A model generated the notes under the pieces. The model saw nothing but the letters and a program-made list of their open reading frames with translations. It did not search any database and was not told the origin of the DNA. A program made the translations under genes and the position numbers. Shown in pieces: positions 1-5,947 of a DNA stretch of 9,483 bases. Position 1 is the stretch's first letter. Every line of letters begins with the position of its first letter. Location: contig CANFIE010000125.1 in assembly GCA_947446625.1 (NCBI GenBank), positions 1 to 9,483 on the forward strand, read 5' to 3'. The DNA is from Acetobacteraceae bacterium. Its GTDB lineage: Bacteria > Pseudomonadota > Alphaproteobacteria > Acetobacterales > Acetobacteraceae.

Positions 1-116
1 GGCAGGGCAGGGGCGTCGCGGTCGTCATCCCGCGCCAGCCAGAACATGCCGCGCCCCAGCAGCAGCACCAGCCAGGCCAGGGCGGCGGCGGCGGCCAGGC
101 CAAGCTGCCAGTTCAT
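1..116 (-). CDS. hpnB: HpnB N-terminal fragment (displaced, inverted)
   Basis: This is the first 38 codons of hpnB, read on the minus strand from an ATG at 116-114 and running off the window at base 1. The peptide starts MNWQLGLAAAAALAW, continues with a Leu-rich stretch and GRGMFWLAR, and ends RDAPAL. That is the usual HpnB N-terminus: one membrane-anchoring helix followed by a GRGxFW-type sequence. Its ATG overlaps the hpnA stop by four bases (ATGA, 113-116), as expected of coupled genes. The remainder of hpnB is not on this strand; it lies on the + strand from about 404. The last bases here (rc of 1-6, CCTGCC) equal + bases 403-408, so joining the two pieces reads ...RDAPALPAPTSWPAVV with no frame loss. 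It is seen as a fragment; whether it is split in the organism or only in the assembly cannot be decided here. Confidence 0.8.
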   Translation of the reverse strand, partial: MNWQLGLAAAAALAWLVLLLGRGMFWLARDDDRDAPAL

Positions 117-408
117 CGCAGCATGCCTTCCAGCCGAAACCAGGCAATCGCCTCGGCCACCGCCTGCTGCCAGGGGCGAGCGGTGTAGCCCAGCACCCGC
201 TGCGCCTTGGAGCTGTCAAAATACATCCAATGGCTGGCCATGGTCAGGCCATCCACGGTCAGCATCGGCTCGCCGCCCGCCACCCGCGCCCAAAGCTGCG
301 CCACCAGCGCCATGGGATACAGCGGCGCCCGCGGCAGCCGCACCGGCCGGCCCTTGCCAATGCCGGCGGCGATATGCGCCAACAGGTCGCCCAGCGGCAC
401 ATCCTGCC
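113..408 (-). pseudogene. hpnA: HpnA C-terminal fragment (hopanoid-associated sugar epimerase)
   Basis: This is the last ~98 codons of hpnA, an NAD(P)-dependent epimerase/reductase of the extended SDR superfamily found in hopanoid clusters. The fragment reads GGQDVPLGDLLAHIAAG, then an Arg/Pro-rich sequence, GGEPMLTVDGLTMASHWMYF, and SSKAQRVLGYTARPWQQAV near the end. These match the C-terminal substrate-binding part of the family, in which an 'FDSSKAxRxLGY' sequence is typical. The whole Rossmann half (GxxGxxG, YxxxK) is absent: the frame stops matching at the 408 breakpoint, where + strand hpnB begins. HpnA is normally about 330 residues, so roughly two thirds is missing. A GTG at 400-398 is available but lies inside the domain and is not a natural start. 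The stop TGA (115-113) overlaps the hpnB start. In a real inversion the 5' part would lie left of base 1. Confidence 0.75.
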
Positions 409-1456
409 CGCCCCCACCAGTTGGCCCGCCGTGGTCTGCGTGATTCCGGCGCGGGATGAGGCGGAAAGCATTGGCGAGACGGTGAAATCCCTGCTGGCGC
501 AGGACTACCCCGGCGAGTTCCGCGTGGTGGTGGTGGATGACCGCTCCACCGACGGCACGGGCGAGGTGGCGCGCCGCGCCGCTGGCGGCAACAACCGGCT
601 GGTGGTGACCACCGGCGGCACCCGCCCGGCGGGTTGGACCGGCAAGCTATGGGCGCTGCAACAGGGGCTGGAGGAGGTCGGGCGCGGCCCAGCCCCCGAG
701 TTCCTGATGTTCACCGACGCCGATATCCAGCACAGCCCGGACAGCGTGCGCATGCTGGTGCAGCGCGCCCGGGCCGAGGGCCGGGTGATGGTGAGCCTGA
801 TGGCGAAACTGCGCTGCAACAGCGCGGCGGAACGCTGGCTGATCCCGGCCTTCATCTTCTTCTTCCAGATGCTCTACCCGTTTCGCTGGTCCAACACGCC
901 GGGGGCGCGCACGGCGGCAGGGGCGGGCGGCTGCGTGCTGCTGAACCACGCGGCCTTTGAGGCCGGCGGCGGGCTGGCGCCGATCCGTGGCAAGATCATT
1001 GATGACTGCAACCTGGCGGCGCAGATGAAGCGCCAGGGGCCGATCTGGCTGGGGCTGACCGAGCGGGTGGAGAGCCTGCGGCCCTATGAGGGGATTGGCG
1101 CCATTCGGAAGATGGTGGCGCGCACCGCCTATGCCCAGCTGGGCTACAACCCGTTGTTGCTGCTGGGGATGATCCTGGCGCTGGCGCTGATTTTCCTGGT
1201 GCCGCCGGGGCTGGCACTGCTGGCCAGCAGCGCGCCGGCCGGGGTGCTGGCGCTGGCGGCCTGGGGTGCCATGGTGCTGGCCTTCGCCCCCACGCTGCGG
1301 CGGTTTGGGCTTTCACCGCTGCGCGGGCTGGCGCTGCCGGGCATTGCCTTCACCTACATGCTGTTCACGCTGGACAGCGCCTGGGCGGAATGGCGGGGGC
1401 GCGGCGGGATGTGGAAGGGCGAAGCGGGGCCTCGCGCCGATGGCGCGGGGAAATAG
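404..1456 (+). CDS. hpnB: Hopanoid-associated glycosyltransferase HpnB, main part (5'-displaced)
   Basis: A family 2 glycosyltransferase associated with hopanoid clusters, probably membrane-bound; its exact substrate is not settled. The authentic sequence starts at LPAPTSWPAVV (404). Motifs in order are IPARDEAESIG, VVVDDRSTDGTGE (nucleotide-sugar Asp pair at 536-541), TDADIQHSPDSV (DxD at 716-724), IIDDCNLAAQMKRQG and LTERVESLRPYE. Two or more hydrophobic segments (about 1145-1290 and 1325-1375) follow, then WRGRGGMWKG. The open frame extends upstream to a GTG at 230, but 230-403 is antisense hpnA and is not real HpnB sequence. The true N-terminus (38 codons) lies inverted at 116-1; rejoined, the protein is 387 residues, normal for HpnB. 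The C-terminal tail GPRADGAGK comes from the first copy of a tandem repeat that also supplies the TAG stop. As arranged here the gene has no proper start or membrane anchor. Confidence 0.85.
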   Translation: MPAPTSWPAVVCVIPARDEAESIGETVKSLLAQDYPGEFRVVVVDDRSTDGTGEVARRAAGGNNRLVVTTGGTRPAGWTGKLWALQQGLEEVGRGPAPEFLMFTDADIQHSPDSVRMLVQRARAEGRVMVSLMAKLRCNSAAERWLIPAFIFFFQMLYPFRWSNTPGARTAAGAGGCVLLNHAAFEAGGGLAPIRGKIIDDCNLAAQMKRQGPIWLGLTERVESLRPYEGIGAIRKMVARTAYAQLGYNPLLLLGMILALALIFLVPPGLALLASSAPAGVLALAAWGAMVLAFAPTLRRFGLSPLRGLALPGIAFTYMLFTLDSAWAEWRGRGGMWKGEAGPRADGAGK

Positions 1457-1507
1457 GTGCGCCGATGGCGCGGGGAAGTAGCCTGCGCGGACAGTGCGGG
1501 AAAATAG
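1433..1507 (+). repeat. Three-copy 24-nt repeat, each ending in TAG
   Basis: Units lie at 1433-1456, 1458-1481 and 1484-1507, separated by 1 and 2 bases. Each reads, in its own frame, (R/C)-A-D-(G/S)-A-G-K-stop. Copies 1 and 2 differ at two bases; copy 3 differs from copy 2 at six, five of them third codon positions of this frame. Copy 1 is in frame with hpnB and forms its C-terminus and stop; copies 2 and 3 are in other frames relative to hpnB and are not translated as its extension. Copies 1 and 2 also contain a small hairpin, gcgcc-gat-ggcgc. There is no T run, so a simple intrinsic terminator is unlikely. The rest of the gap to shc (1508-1626) holds no gene. Confidence 0.7.
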
Positions 1508-1626
1508 GGGCTCCCACCACGGCAAGACTGCAACAGGTCCGCATTAAACCGCGGCCATTTTGTCACACCCATCTTCGCAAGCGCGAGAGAAGGATTTAAG
1601 CGAGCCAAATAGAGAGACCGCCTTTC

Positions 1627-3720
1627 GTGCCCAGCGCCGTCGCGCCGGGCCGCAAGGTCGAACAGGATGATACCGCCTTGTCGACAATGCCGGACCTCGC
1701 CTCGTTGGCGCAGCGCGCCCTGAGCAGCAGCAGCGTACCCGCCACGGCCGAGCTGGCCGAAGGCGCGCTGGAAGCCGCCGTGACCCAGGCCACCGCGCAT
1801 CTGCTCAGCCACCAGCGCACCGATGGCCCTTGGGTGTTTGAACTGGAGGCCGACGCGACGATTCCGGCCGAATTCGTCATGTTGAAGCGGTTTTTCGGCA
1901 AGGTGGAGCCGGAGCGCGAGGCCCGGATTGGCCGCTATCTGCGCCGGCTGCAAAGCCTGGAAGCGCCGAATTGCCAGGGCGGCTGGCCGCTGTTCCATAC
2001 CGGGCCGATTGATATCTCCTGCTCGGTGAAGGCCTATTTCGCCCTGCGGCTGATCGGCGACCAACCGCATGAGCCGCATATGGTGCGGGCACGGGAAGCG
2101 ATTCTGGCGGCCGGCGGGGCCGAGAAGTCCAACGTCTTCACCCGGGCCACGCTGGCGCTGTTCGGCCAGGTGCCCTGGCATGCCGTGCCCGTCATGCCGC
2201 CCGAGATCTGCCTGCTGCCGCGCTGGTTTCCGTTCCACCTGGCCAAGATCAGCTATTGGGCGCGCACCGTGCTGGTGCCGCTGACCGTGGTGATGGCGCG
2301 CCGGCCGCAGCCGCTGGCGCCGATTGGCGTGATCATCACCGAGCTGTTCCGCACCCCGCCGCATGAGGTGCAGGACTGGCCCGCCGGCGCCCATGCCGCC
2401 GAGCCGTGGAAAACCCTGTTCGCCTGGCTGGACAAGGGGTTGCAGCGCATCACCCACCTGTTCCCGCGCACTGCACGGCGCCGGGCGGAGATGTGGGCCG
2501 AGCGCTTCGTGACCGAGCGGCTGAATGGCGAGGATGGGCTGGGCGGGATTTACCCGGCCATGGCCAATGCCATTTGGATGTACCACTGCCTGGGCGTGCC
2601 GGCGGATGACCCGCGCCTGGTAACCGCCTGGGAAAGCGTGGAAAAGCTGGTGGTGGACCGCACCGACGGCGAAACCTATGTGCAGCCCTGCCTGTCCCCG
2701 GTGTGGGACACCGCGCTGGCCAGCCATGCGCTGCTGGAAGCCGGCGACCCACGCTCGGAGGCCGCGGTGCGGCAGGGGCTGGACTGGCTGGTGGAACGCC
2801 AGATCACCGAGGTGAAGGGCGACTGGGCCTGGGCGCGGCCGAATGTGCCGCCCGGGGGCTGGGCCTTCCAGTATCGGAACGATCATTACCCCGACGTGGA
2901 CGACACCGCCGTGGTGGTGCTGGCGCTGGACCGCGCCCGCAAGCATGCCGGGCATGAGGATGCCGCCGCCGAGCGCAGCGCCACCCTGGCCACCGAATGG
3001 GTGGTGGGCATGCAGTCCAAGGGCGGCGGCTGGGGCGCCTTCGATGCCGACAACAGCTACCACTACCTGAACAGCATTCCCTTCGCCGACCACGGCGCCC
3101 TGCTGGACCCGCCCACCGCCGATGTCTCGGGCCGCTGCCTGGCCATGCTGGCGCAGCTGGGCCATGGGCAGGACAACCCGGTGGTGAAGCAGGCGGTGGA
3201 ATACCTGCTGGATGAGCAGGAGGCCGATGGCAGCTGGTATGGCCGCTGGGGCATCAACTACGTGTACGGCACCTGGAGCGCGCTGACCGCGCTAAACGCC
3301 GCCGGGCTGAAGGCCGACCACCCCGCCATGGCCAAGGGCGCCGCCTATCTGAAGCGGGTGCAGAACCCGGATGGCGGCTGGGGCGAGGATGGCTTCACCT
3401 ATCCGCGCAAGGGCGGCACCGCGCCGGATACCGATGTGGTGATGGGCGGCAGCACCGCCAGCCAGACCGCCTGGGCACTGCTGGCGCTGATGGCGGCCGG
3501 CCAGGCCGACGACCCGGCGGTGGAACGCGGCGCCGCCTGGCTGGTGGCGCGCCAGGGCGCCGATGGCGGCTGGCCCGAGGAAGACTATACCGGCACCGGT
3601 TTCCCCCGCGTGTTCTACCTGCGCTACCATGGCTATGCCCGCATCTTCCCGCTCTGGGCGCTGGCCCGGCTGCGCAACCTGCGGCAGAGCAACACGCGGG
3701 AAGTGGCGTTCGGGCTGTAA
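1627..3720 (+). CDS. shc: Squalene-hopene cyclase
   Basis: This enzyme cyclises squalene to hopene and hopanol, the committed step of hopanoid synthesis, and acts as a monotopic protein at the inner membrane. The 697-residue product has the family's full length. The catalytic DxDD is DVDDTA at residues 423-426, preceded by PGGWAFQYRNDHYP. QW repeats are visible as QRTDGPW (63-69), QSKGGGW (463-469), QEADGSW, QNPDGGW and QGADGGW (643-649). WGINYVYGTWSAL and IPFADHGALLDPPTADVSGRC are also hallmark sequences. The C-terminus YLRYHGYARIFPLWALARL is intact. I chose the GTG at 1627, with an agagaga stretch (1611-1617) about nine bases upstream; an ATG at 1687 (MPDLASLAQ) would remove 20 poorly conserved residues but has no well-placed ribosome site. 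The gene follows hpnB by 170 bases and precedes hpnG by 51. hpnC, hpnD and hpnE, which make squalene and often sit just upstream, are absent here. Confidence 0.97.
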   Translation: MPSAVAPGRKVEQDDTALSTMPDLASLAQRALSSSSVPATAELAEGALEAAVTQATAHLLSHQRTDGPWVFELEADATIPAEFVMLKRFFGKVEPEREARIGRYLRRLQSLEAPNCQGGWPLFHTGPIDISCSVKAYFALRLIGDQPHEPHMVRAREAILAAGGAEKSNVFTRATLALFGQVPWHAVPVMPPEICLLPRWFPFHLAKISYWARTVLVPLTVVMARRPQPLAPIGVIITELFRTPPHEVQDWPAGAHAAEPWKTLFAWLDKGLQRITHLFPRTARRRAEMWAERFVTERLNGEDGLGGIYPAMANAIWMYHCLGVPADDPRLVTAWESVEKLVVDRTDGETYVQPCLSPVWDTALASHALLEAGDPRSEAAVRQGLDWLVERQITEVKGDWAWARPNVPPGGWAFQYRNDHYPDVDDTAVVVLALDRARKHAGHEDAAAERSATLATEWVVGMQSKGGGWGAFDADNSYHYLNSIPFADHGALLDPPTADVSGRCLAMLAQLGHGQDNPVVKQAVEYLLDEQEADGSWYGRWGINYVYGTWSALTALNAAGLKADHPAMAKGAAYLKRVQNPDGGWGEDGFTYPRKGGTAPDTDVVMGGSTASQTAWALLALMAAGQADDPAVERGAAWLVARQGADGGWPEEDYTGTGFPRVFYLRYHGYARIFPLWALARLRNLRQSNTREVAFGL

Positions 3721-3760
3721 CGGTCGCTTAACCCCCGCGCCAAGCAAGCTGCGCCGCACC

Positions 3761-3766
3761 TAGAAT
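3761..3766 (+). promoter_or_regulatory. Possible -10 box giving a leaderless hpnG transcript
   Basis: TAGAAT lies five bases before the hpnG ATG (3772), which would put the transcription start at or next to the A of that ATG. No Shine-Dalgarno sequence is visible in the 51-base shc-hpnG gap, consistent with leaderless translation. No clear -35 is seen at the right spacing (bases 3738-3743 read cgccaa), so this is a weak call; hpnG may simply be read through from shc. Confidence 0.25.
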
Positions 3767-3771
3767 GCGGC

Positions 3772-4419
3772 ATGCTCCTGGTTGTTGTTGGCATGCAATC
3801 CGAAGCCGCGCTGTTGCCGCGCGGCACCCGTGTTCTGGTCAGCGGCGCCAGCCCTGAACGGCTGCAGGCCCTGCTGGCCAAGGATGCCGAGGGGGCCACG
3901 GCCATCCTCTCCTTTGGCATTGCCGGCGGGCTGGACCCGGCGCTGGAACCCGGCGACCTGATTGCCGCCACGCGGATTCGCGGCCCCGGCGGCGCCTGGC
4001 CAGCCGATGGCCCCTGGGCCAGCCGCCTGGCCCGCGCCACTGCCGCAAAGCTGGGCGTGCTGGCCGGCGCCAATGCCGCCGCCACCGATGCCGGCGCCAA
4101 GCGGGCGCTGCGCGCCATGACCGGGGCGCTGGCGGTGGATATGGAAAGCCAGTTGGCCGCCGCCCATGCCGCCCGGCTGGGGCTGCCCTTCGCCGCCCTG
4201 CGCGCCGTGGCGGATACCGCCACCGAAACCCTGCCCCGTGCCGCCCTGGTGGGGCTGACGCCGGAAGGCCGCCCAGCGCCCTTGAAGGTGCTGATGGCCC
4301 TTGCCCGCAACCCCGGCGATTTCAAGCCGCTGAAGGTTATCGCCGCACGGTCCCGCACCGCGCTGGAGGCGCTGGGCCATGGGGTGACTCTGCTGCGAGG
4401 GAATTTGGGGCGGGTTTGA
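3772..4419 (+). CDS. hpnG: HpnG, adenosylhopane nucleoside phosphorylase
   Basis: HpnG belongs to the purine nucleoside phosphorylase / MTA-SAH nucleosidase fold. In the known pathway it removes adenine from adenosylhopane, leading to ribosylhopane and then bacteriohopanetetrol-type lipids. The 215-residue protein shows the N-terminal strand LLVVVGMQSEA, the glycine-rich FGIAGGLDPALEPGDLIAA, and AVDMESQLAA (D123-M-E125-S), the ribose-contacting Met-Glu signature of the fold. RAVADTATETLP follows. Its position directly after shc separates it from a generic MTA nucleosidase. Its substrate is made by the radical SAM enzyme HpnH, whose gene is not in this window. The ATG at 3772 has no ribosome site; M8 (3793) would cut into the first strand, so 3772 is preferred. 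A 7-bp stem (4406-4412 with 4430-4436) covers the stop codon but lacks a T run. The gap to rph is 46 bases with no gene. Confidence 0.88.
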   Translation: MLLVVVGMQSEAALLPRGTRVLVSGASPERLQALLAKDAEGATAILSFGIAGGLDPALEPGDLIAATRIRGPGGAWPADGPWASRLARATAAKLGVLAGANAAATDAGAKRALRAMTGALAVDMESQLAAAHAARLGLPFAALRAVADTATETLPRAALVGLTPEGRPAPLKVLMALARNPGDFKPLKVIAARSRTALEALGHGVTLLRGNLGRV

Positions 4420-4465
4420 GCGGCCCCCTCGCCCCACCCTACCCGCGCATGCTACCCCGCGCCGC

Positions 4466-5188
4466 ATGAGCATTCGCCCCTCCGGCCGCCTGGCCGACGC
4501 CCTCCGCACCGTTTCCCTCGAACCCGGCTTTTCCCACCACGCCGAAGGCAGCTGCCTGATCCGCATGGGCGGCACGGAAGTGCTGTGCACCGCCAGCATT
4601 GAACCCAAGGTGCCGCCCTTCCTGCGCGGCCAGGGCCAGGGCTGGGTTACCGCCGAATACGGCATGCTGCCCCGCGCCACCCATACCCGCGGCCAGCGCG
4701 AAGCCGCCAAGGGCAAGCAGAGCGGCCGCACCCAGGAAATTCAGCGCCTGATCGGCCGCGCCCTGCGCGCCGTTGTGGATTTGAAGGCCATGGGGGAAAT
4801 GTCGATCCAGGTGGATTGCGACGTGCTGAACGCCGATGGCGGCACGCGCTGCGCCAGCATCACCGGCGCCTGGGTGGCACTGCACCTGGCGTTCAAGCAC
4901 TGCGTGAAGATGAACGTGCTGACCGCCATTCCGCTGCGCGAGCAGGTGGCCGCCATTTCCTGCGGGATTTTCCAGGGCACCCCGGTGCTGGACCTGGACT
5001 ACCCCGAGGACAGCAAGGCCGATGCCGACGCCAATTTCGTGCTCACCGGCTCGGGCGGGCTGGTTGAGGTGCAGGGCACGGCGGAGGGCGCGCCGTTCAG
5101 CGAGGCCCAGCTGCTGGACCTGCTGCGCCTGGCGCGGCTGGGCACCGACCAGCTGTTCGCCGCCCAGCGCGCCGCCGTGGGGCTGTGA
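4466..5188 (+). CDS. rph: Ribonuclease PH
   Basis: A phosphate-dependent 3'-5' exoribonuclease that trims the 3' ends of tRNA precursors; it works as a cytoplasmic hexameric ring. The 240-residue length is standard for the family. The protein begins MSIRPSGRLADALR and shows GYxLP-type YGMLPRATHTR, the conserved SGRTQEIQRLIGRALR (S86-G-R88), CDVLNADGGTRCASITG with the phosphate-binding GGTR (125-128), and the acidic metal site in LDLDYPEDS (D176, D178, D182). No residue expected of the family looks missing. No clear ribosome site precedes the ATG. The stop TGA ends two bases before the rdgB ATG, so the two are almost surely cotranscribed; rph-rdgB is a common alphaproteobacterial pair. Whether rph shares a transcript with hpnG is not decided by the sequence. 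Confidence 0.97.
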   Translation: MSIRPSGRLADALRTVSLEPGFSHHAEGSCLIRMGGTEVLCTASIEPKVPPFLRGQGQGWVTAEYGMLPRATHTRGQREAAKGKQSGRTQEIQRLIGRALRAVVDLKAMGEMSIQVDCDVLNADGGTRCASITGAWVALHLAFKHCVKMNVLTAIPLREQVAAISCGIFQGTPVLDLDYPEDSKADADANFVLTGSGGLVEVQGTAEGAPFSEAQLLDLLRLARLGTDQLFAAQRAAVGL

Positions 5189-5190
5189 CC

Positions 5191-5832
5191 ATGGCCGGGG
5201 CAAGCGTCCCTTCGGGCGTTGCCCCGAAGCGCCTGCTGCAACCGGGCCGGCTGGTGCTGGCCACGCACAACAAGGGCAAGGTGCGCGAAGTGGCGGCCTT
5301 GCTGGCCGGCTATGGGCTGGACCTTGTCTCGGCCGGGGAGCTTGGGCTGCCCGAGCCAGCCGAGACCGAGACCAGCTTCATCGGCAATGCCAGCATCAAG
5401 GCGCTGGCCGCCGCCCGCGCCGCGCAGCTGCCGGCGCTGGCCGATGACAGCGGCTTCAGCGTGGCCAGCCTGGACGGTGCGCCGGGCGTGTACACCGCCG
5501 ACTGGGCGCAGCAGCCCGATGGCAGCCGCGACTACCAGCAGGCCATGGCCAAGGTGGCGGCGCTGGCCGAGGGGCATGCGGGCCGGCTGGCCTGGTTCAG
5601 CTGCGCCCTGGTGCTGGCCTGGCCGGATGGCCATACCGAAAGCTTCCTGGGGGAGGCTCCGGGCATTTGGGTATGGCCGCCGCGCGGCCCGGCGGGCTTT
5701 GGGTATGACCCGATGTTCCAGCCCGAGGGCCATGCCGAGACCTATGGCGAGATGAGCGCCGAGACCAAGCACGCCATCAGCCACCGCGCCCGCGCCTTCG
5801 CCCAACTGGCGGCGGCCTGCCTGCGGGCATAG
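5191..5832 (+). CDS. rdgB: RdgB/HAM1 family dITP/XTP pyrophosphatase
   Basis: It hydrolyses non-canonical purine triphosphates (dITP, ITP, XTP) to monophosphates and pyrophosphate, keeping deaminated bases out of DNA and RNA. With the ATG at 5191 it has 213 residues, close to the usual ~200. Visible signatures are LATHNKGKVREV (T25-H-N27, K30), TETSFIGNASIKA (E60, N66), LADDSGFSVASLDGAPGV (D85, D86), GPAGFGYDPMF (169-176) and ETKHAISHRARAF (S187-H-R189). After GAPGV the protein has YTADWA where many homologues carry YSARYA; this may be a lineage variant. A GTG at 5185 overlaps the rph stop and is an alternative start adding two residues; I prefer the ATG. The first 18 residues are an extension ahead of the core, encoded partly by a hairpin (5210-5229). 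hemW, often the next gene, is absent. Confidence 0.95.
   Translation: MAGASVPSGVAPKRLLQPGRLVLATHNKGKVREVAALLAGYGLDLVSAGELGLPEPAETETSFIGNASIKALAAARAAQLPALADDSGFSVASLDGAPGVYTADWAQQPDGSRDYQQAMAKVAALAEGHAGRLAWFSCALVLAWPDGHTESFLGEAPGIWVWPPRGPAGFGYDPMFQPEGHAETYGEMSAETKHAISHRARAFAQLAAACLRA
5210..5229 (+). repeat. Hairpin in the rdgB start region
   Basis: cttcggg (5210-5216) and cccgaag (5223-5229) form a perfect 7-bp stem with a 6-base loop, 20 bases after the rdgB ATG. It sits inside codons for the non-conserved SVPSGVAPKR extension. It could slow initiation or be a small inserted repeat; no function is shown. Confidence 0.45.
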
Positions 5833-5892
5833 CGTCTGTGCAAGCGGCTGATTCACGCCGCCGATGATTCCACCGGCGACGATCAGACGCTA
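5830..5892. repeat. Long-range inverted repeat after rdgB
   Basis: tagcgtctg (5830-5838) is the perfect reverse complement of cagacgcta (5884-5892). The left arm includes the rdgB TAG stop. Inside, cgccg (5856-5860) can pair with cggcg (5874-5878), so the 63 bases could fold as a stacked hairpin. No T run follows, so it is not a standard intrinsic terminator. The remaining bases to 5947 hold an aagga ribosome site (5935-5939) for the next gene and nothing else I can name. Confidence 0.5.
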
Positions 5893-5947
5893 ACCACCAG
5901 GCAACACCAGGGGTGCCAGGGTAGGGGTCTCAGCAAGGACCCGCCCG

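Larger units (their letters stand above)
1..408. other. Inverted segment spanning the hpnA-hpnB junction
   Basis: Bases 1-408 carry hpnA-3' and hpnB-5' on the minus strand, while everything from 409 onward belonging to hpnB is on the + strand. The ends are a perfect 6-bp inverted repeat, ggcagg (1-6) and cctgcc (403-408); the match stops at bases 7-9 versus 400-402. Reverse-complementing the segment gives a continuous hpnA-ATGA-hpnB reading with hpnB in frame. No integrase gene, recombinase site or transposon end is visible. Six bases of microhomology and a breakpoint exactly at the window edge fit an amplification or assembly chimera, but a microhomology-mediated inversion or a mixed population is possible. 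Confidence 0.75.

Noticed and set aside
230..403. Upstream extension of the hpnB open frame to a GTG at 230
   Set aside because: These codons are the antisense of hpnA and give an Arg/His/Pro-rich sequence unlike any HpnB; the true N-terminus is on the minus strand at 116-1.
1..408. Site-specific phase-variable inversion system
   Set aside because: Only 6 bp of inverted repeat is visible and no invertase gene is present; an artefact or microhomology event explains it better.
1560..1600. Promoter for shc (ttgtca at 1560-1565)
   Set aside because: No -10 sequence occurs at a suitable spacing; the hexamer alone is not enough.
1354..3165. 603-codon open frame on the minus strand opposite shc
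   Set aside because: It lies almost entirely over a textbook squalene-hopene cyclase, has a His/Gly/Arg/Pro-rich composition with no domain, and is explained by high-GC third positions.
4406..4436. Terminator between hpnG and rph
   Set aside because: A 7-bp stem exists over the hpnG stop but there is no T tract, and the sequence is simply G/C-rich.
3633..5856. Several minus-strand open frames opposite hpnG, rph and rdgB
   Set aside because: All overlap clear conserved genes and have low-complexity Ala/Gly/Arg/Gln-rich translations with no motif.
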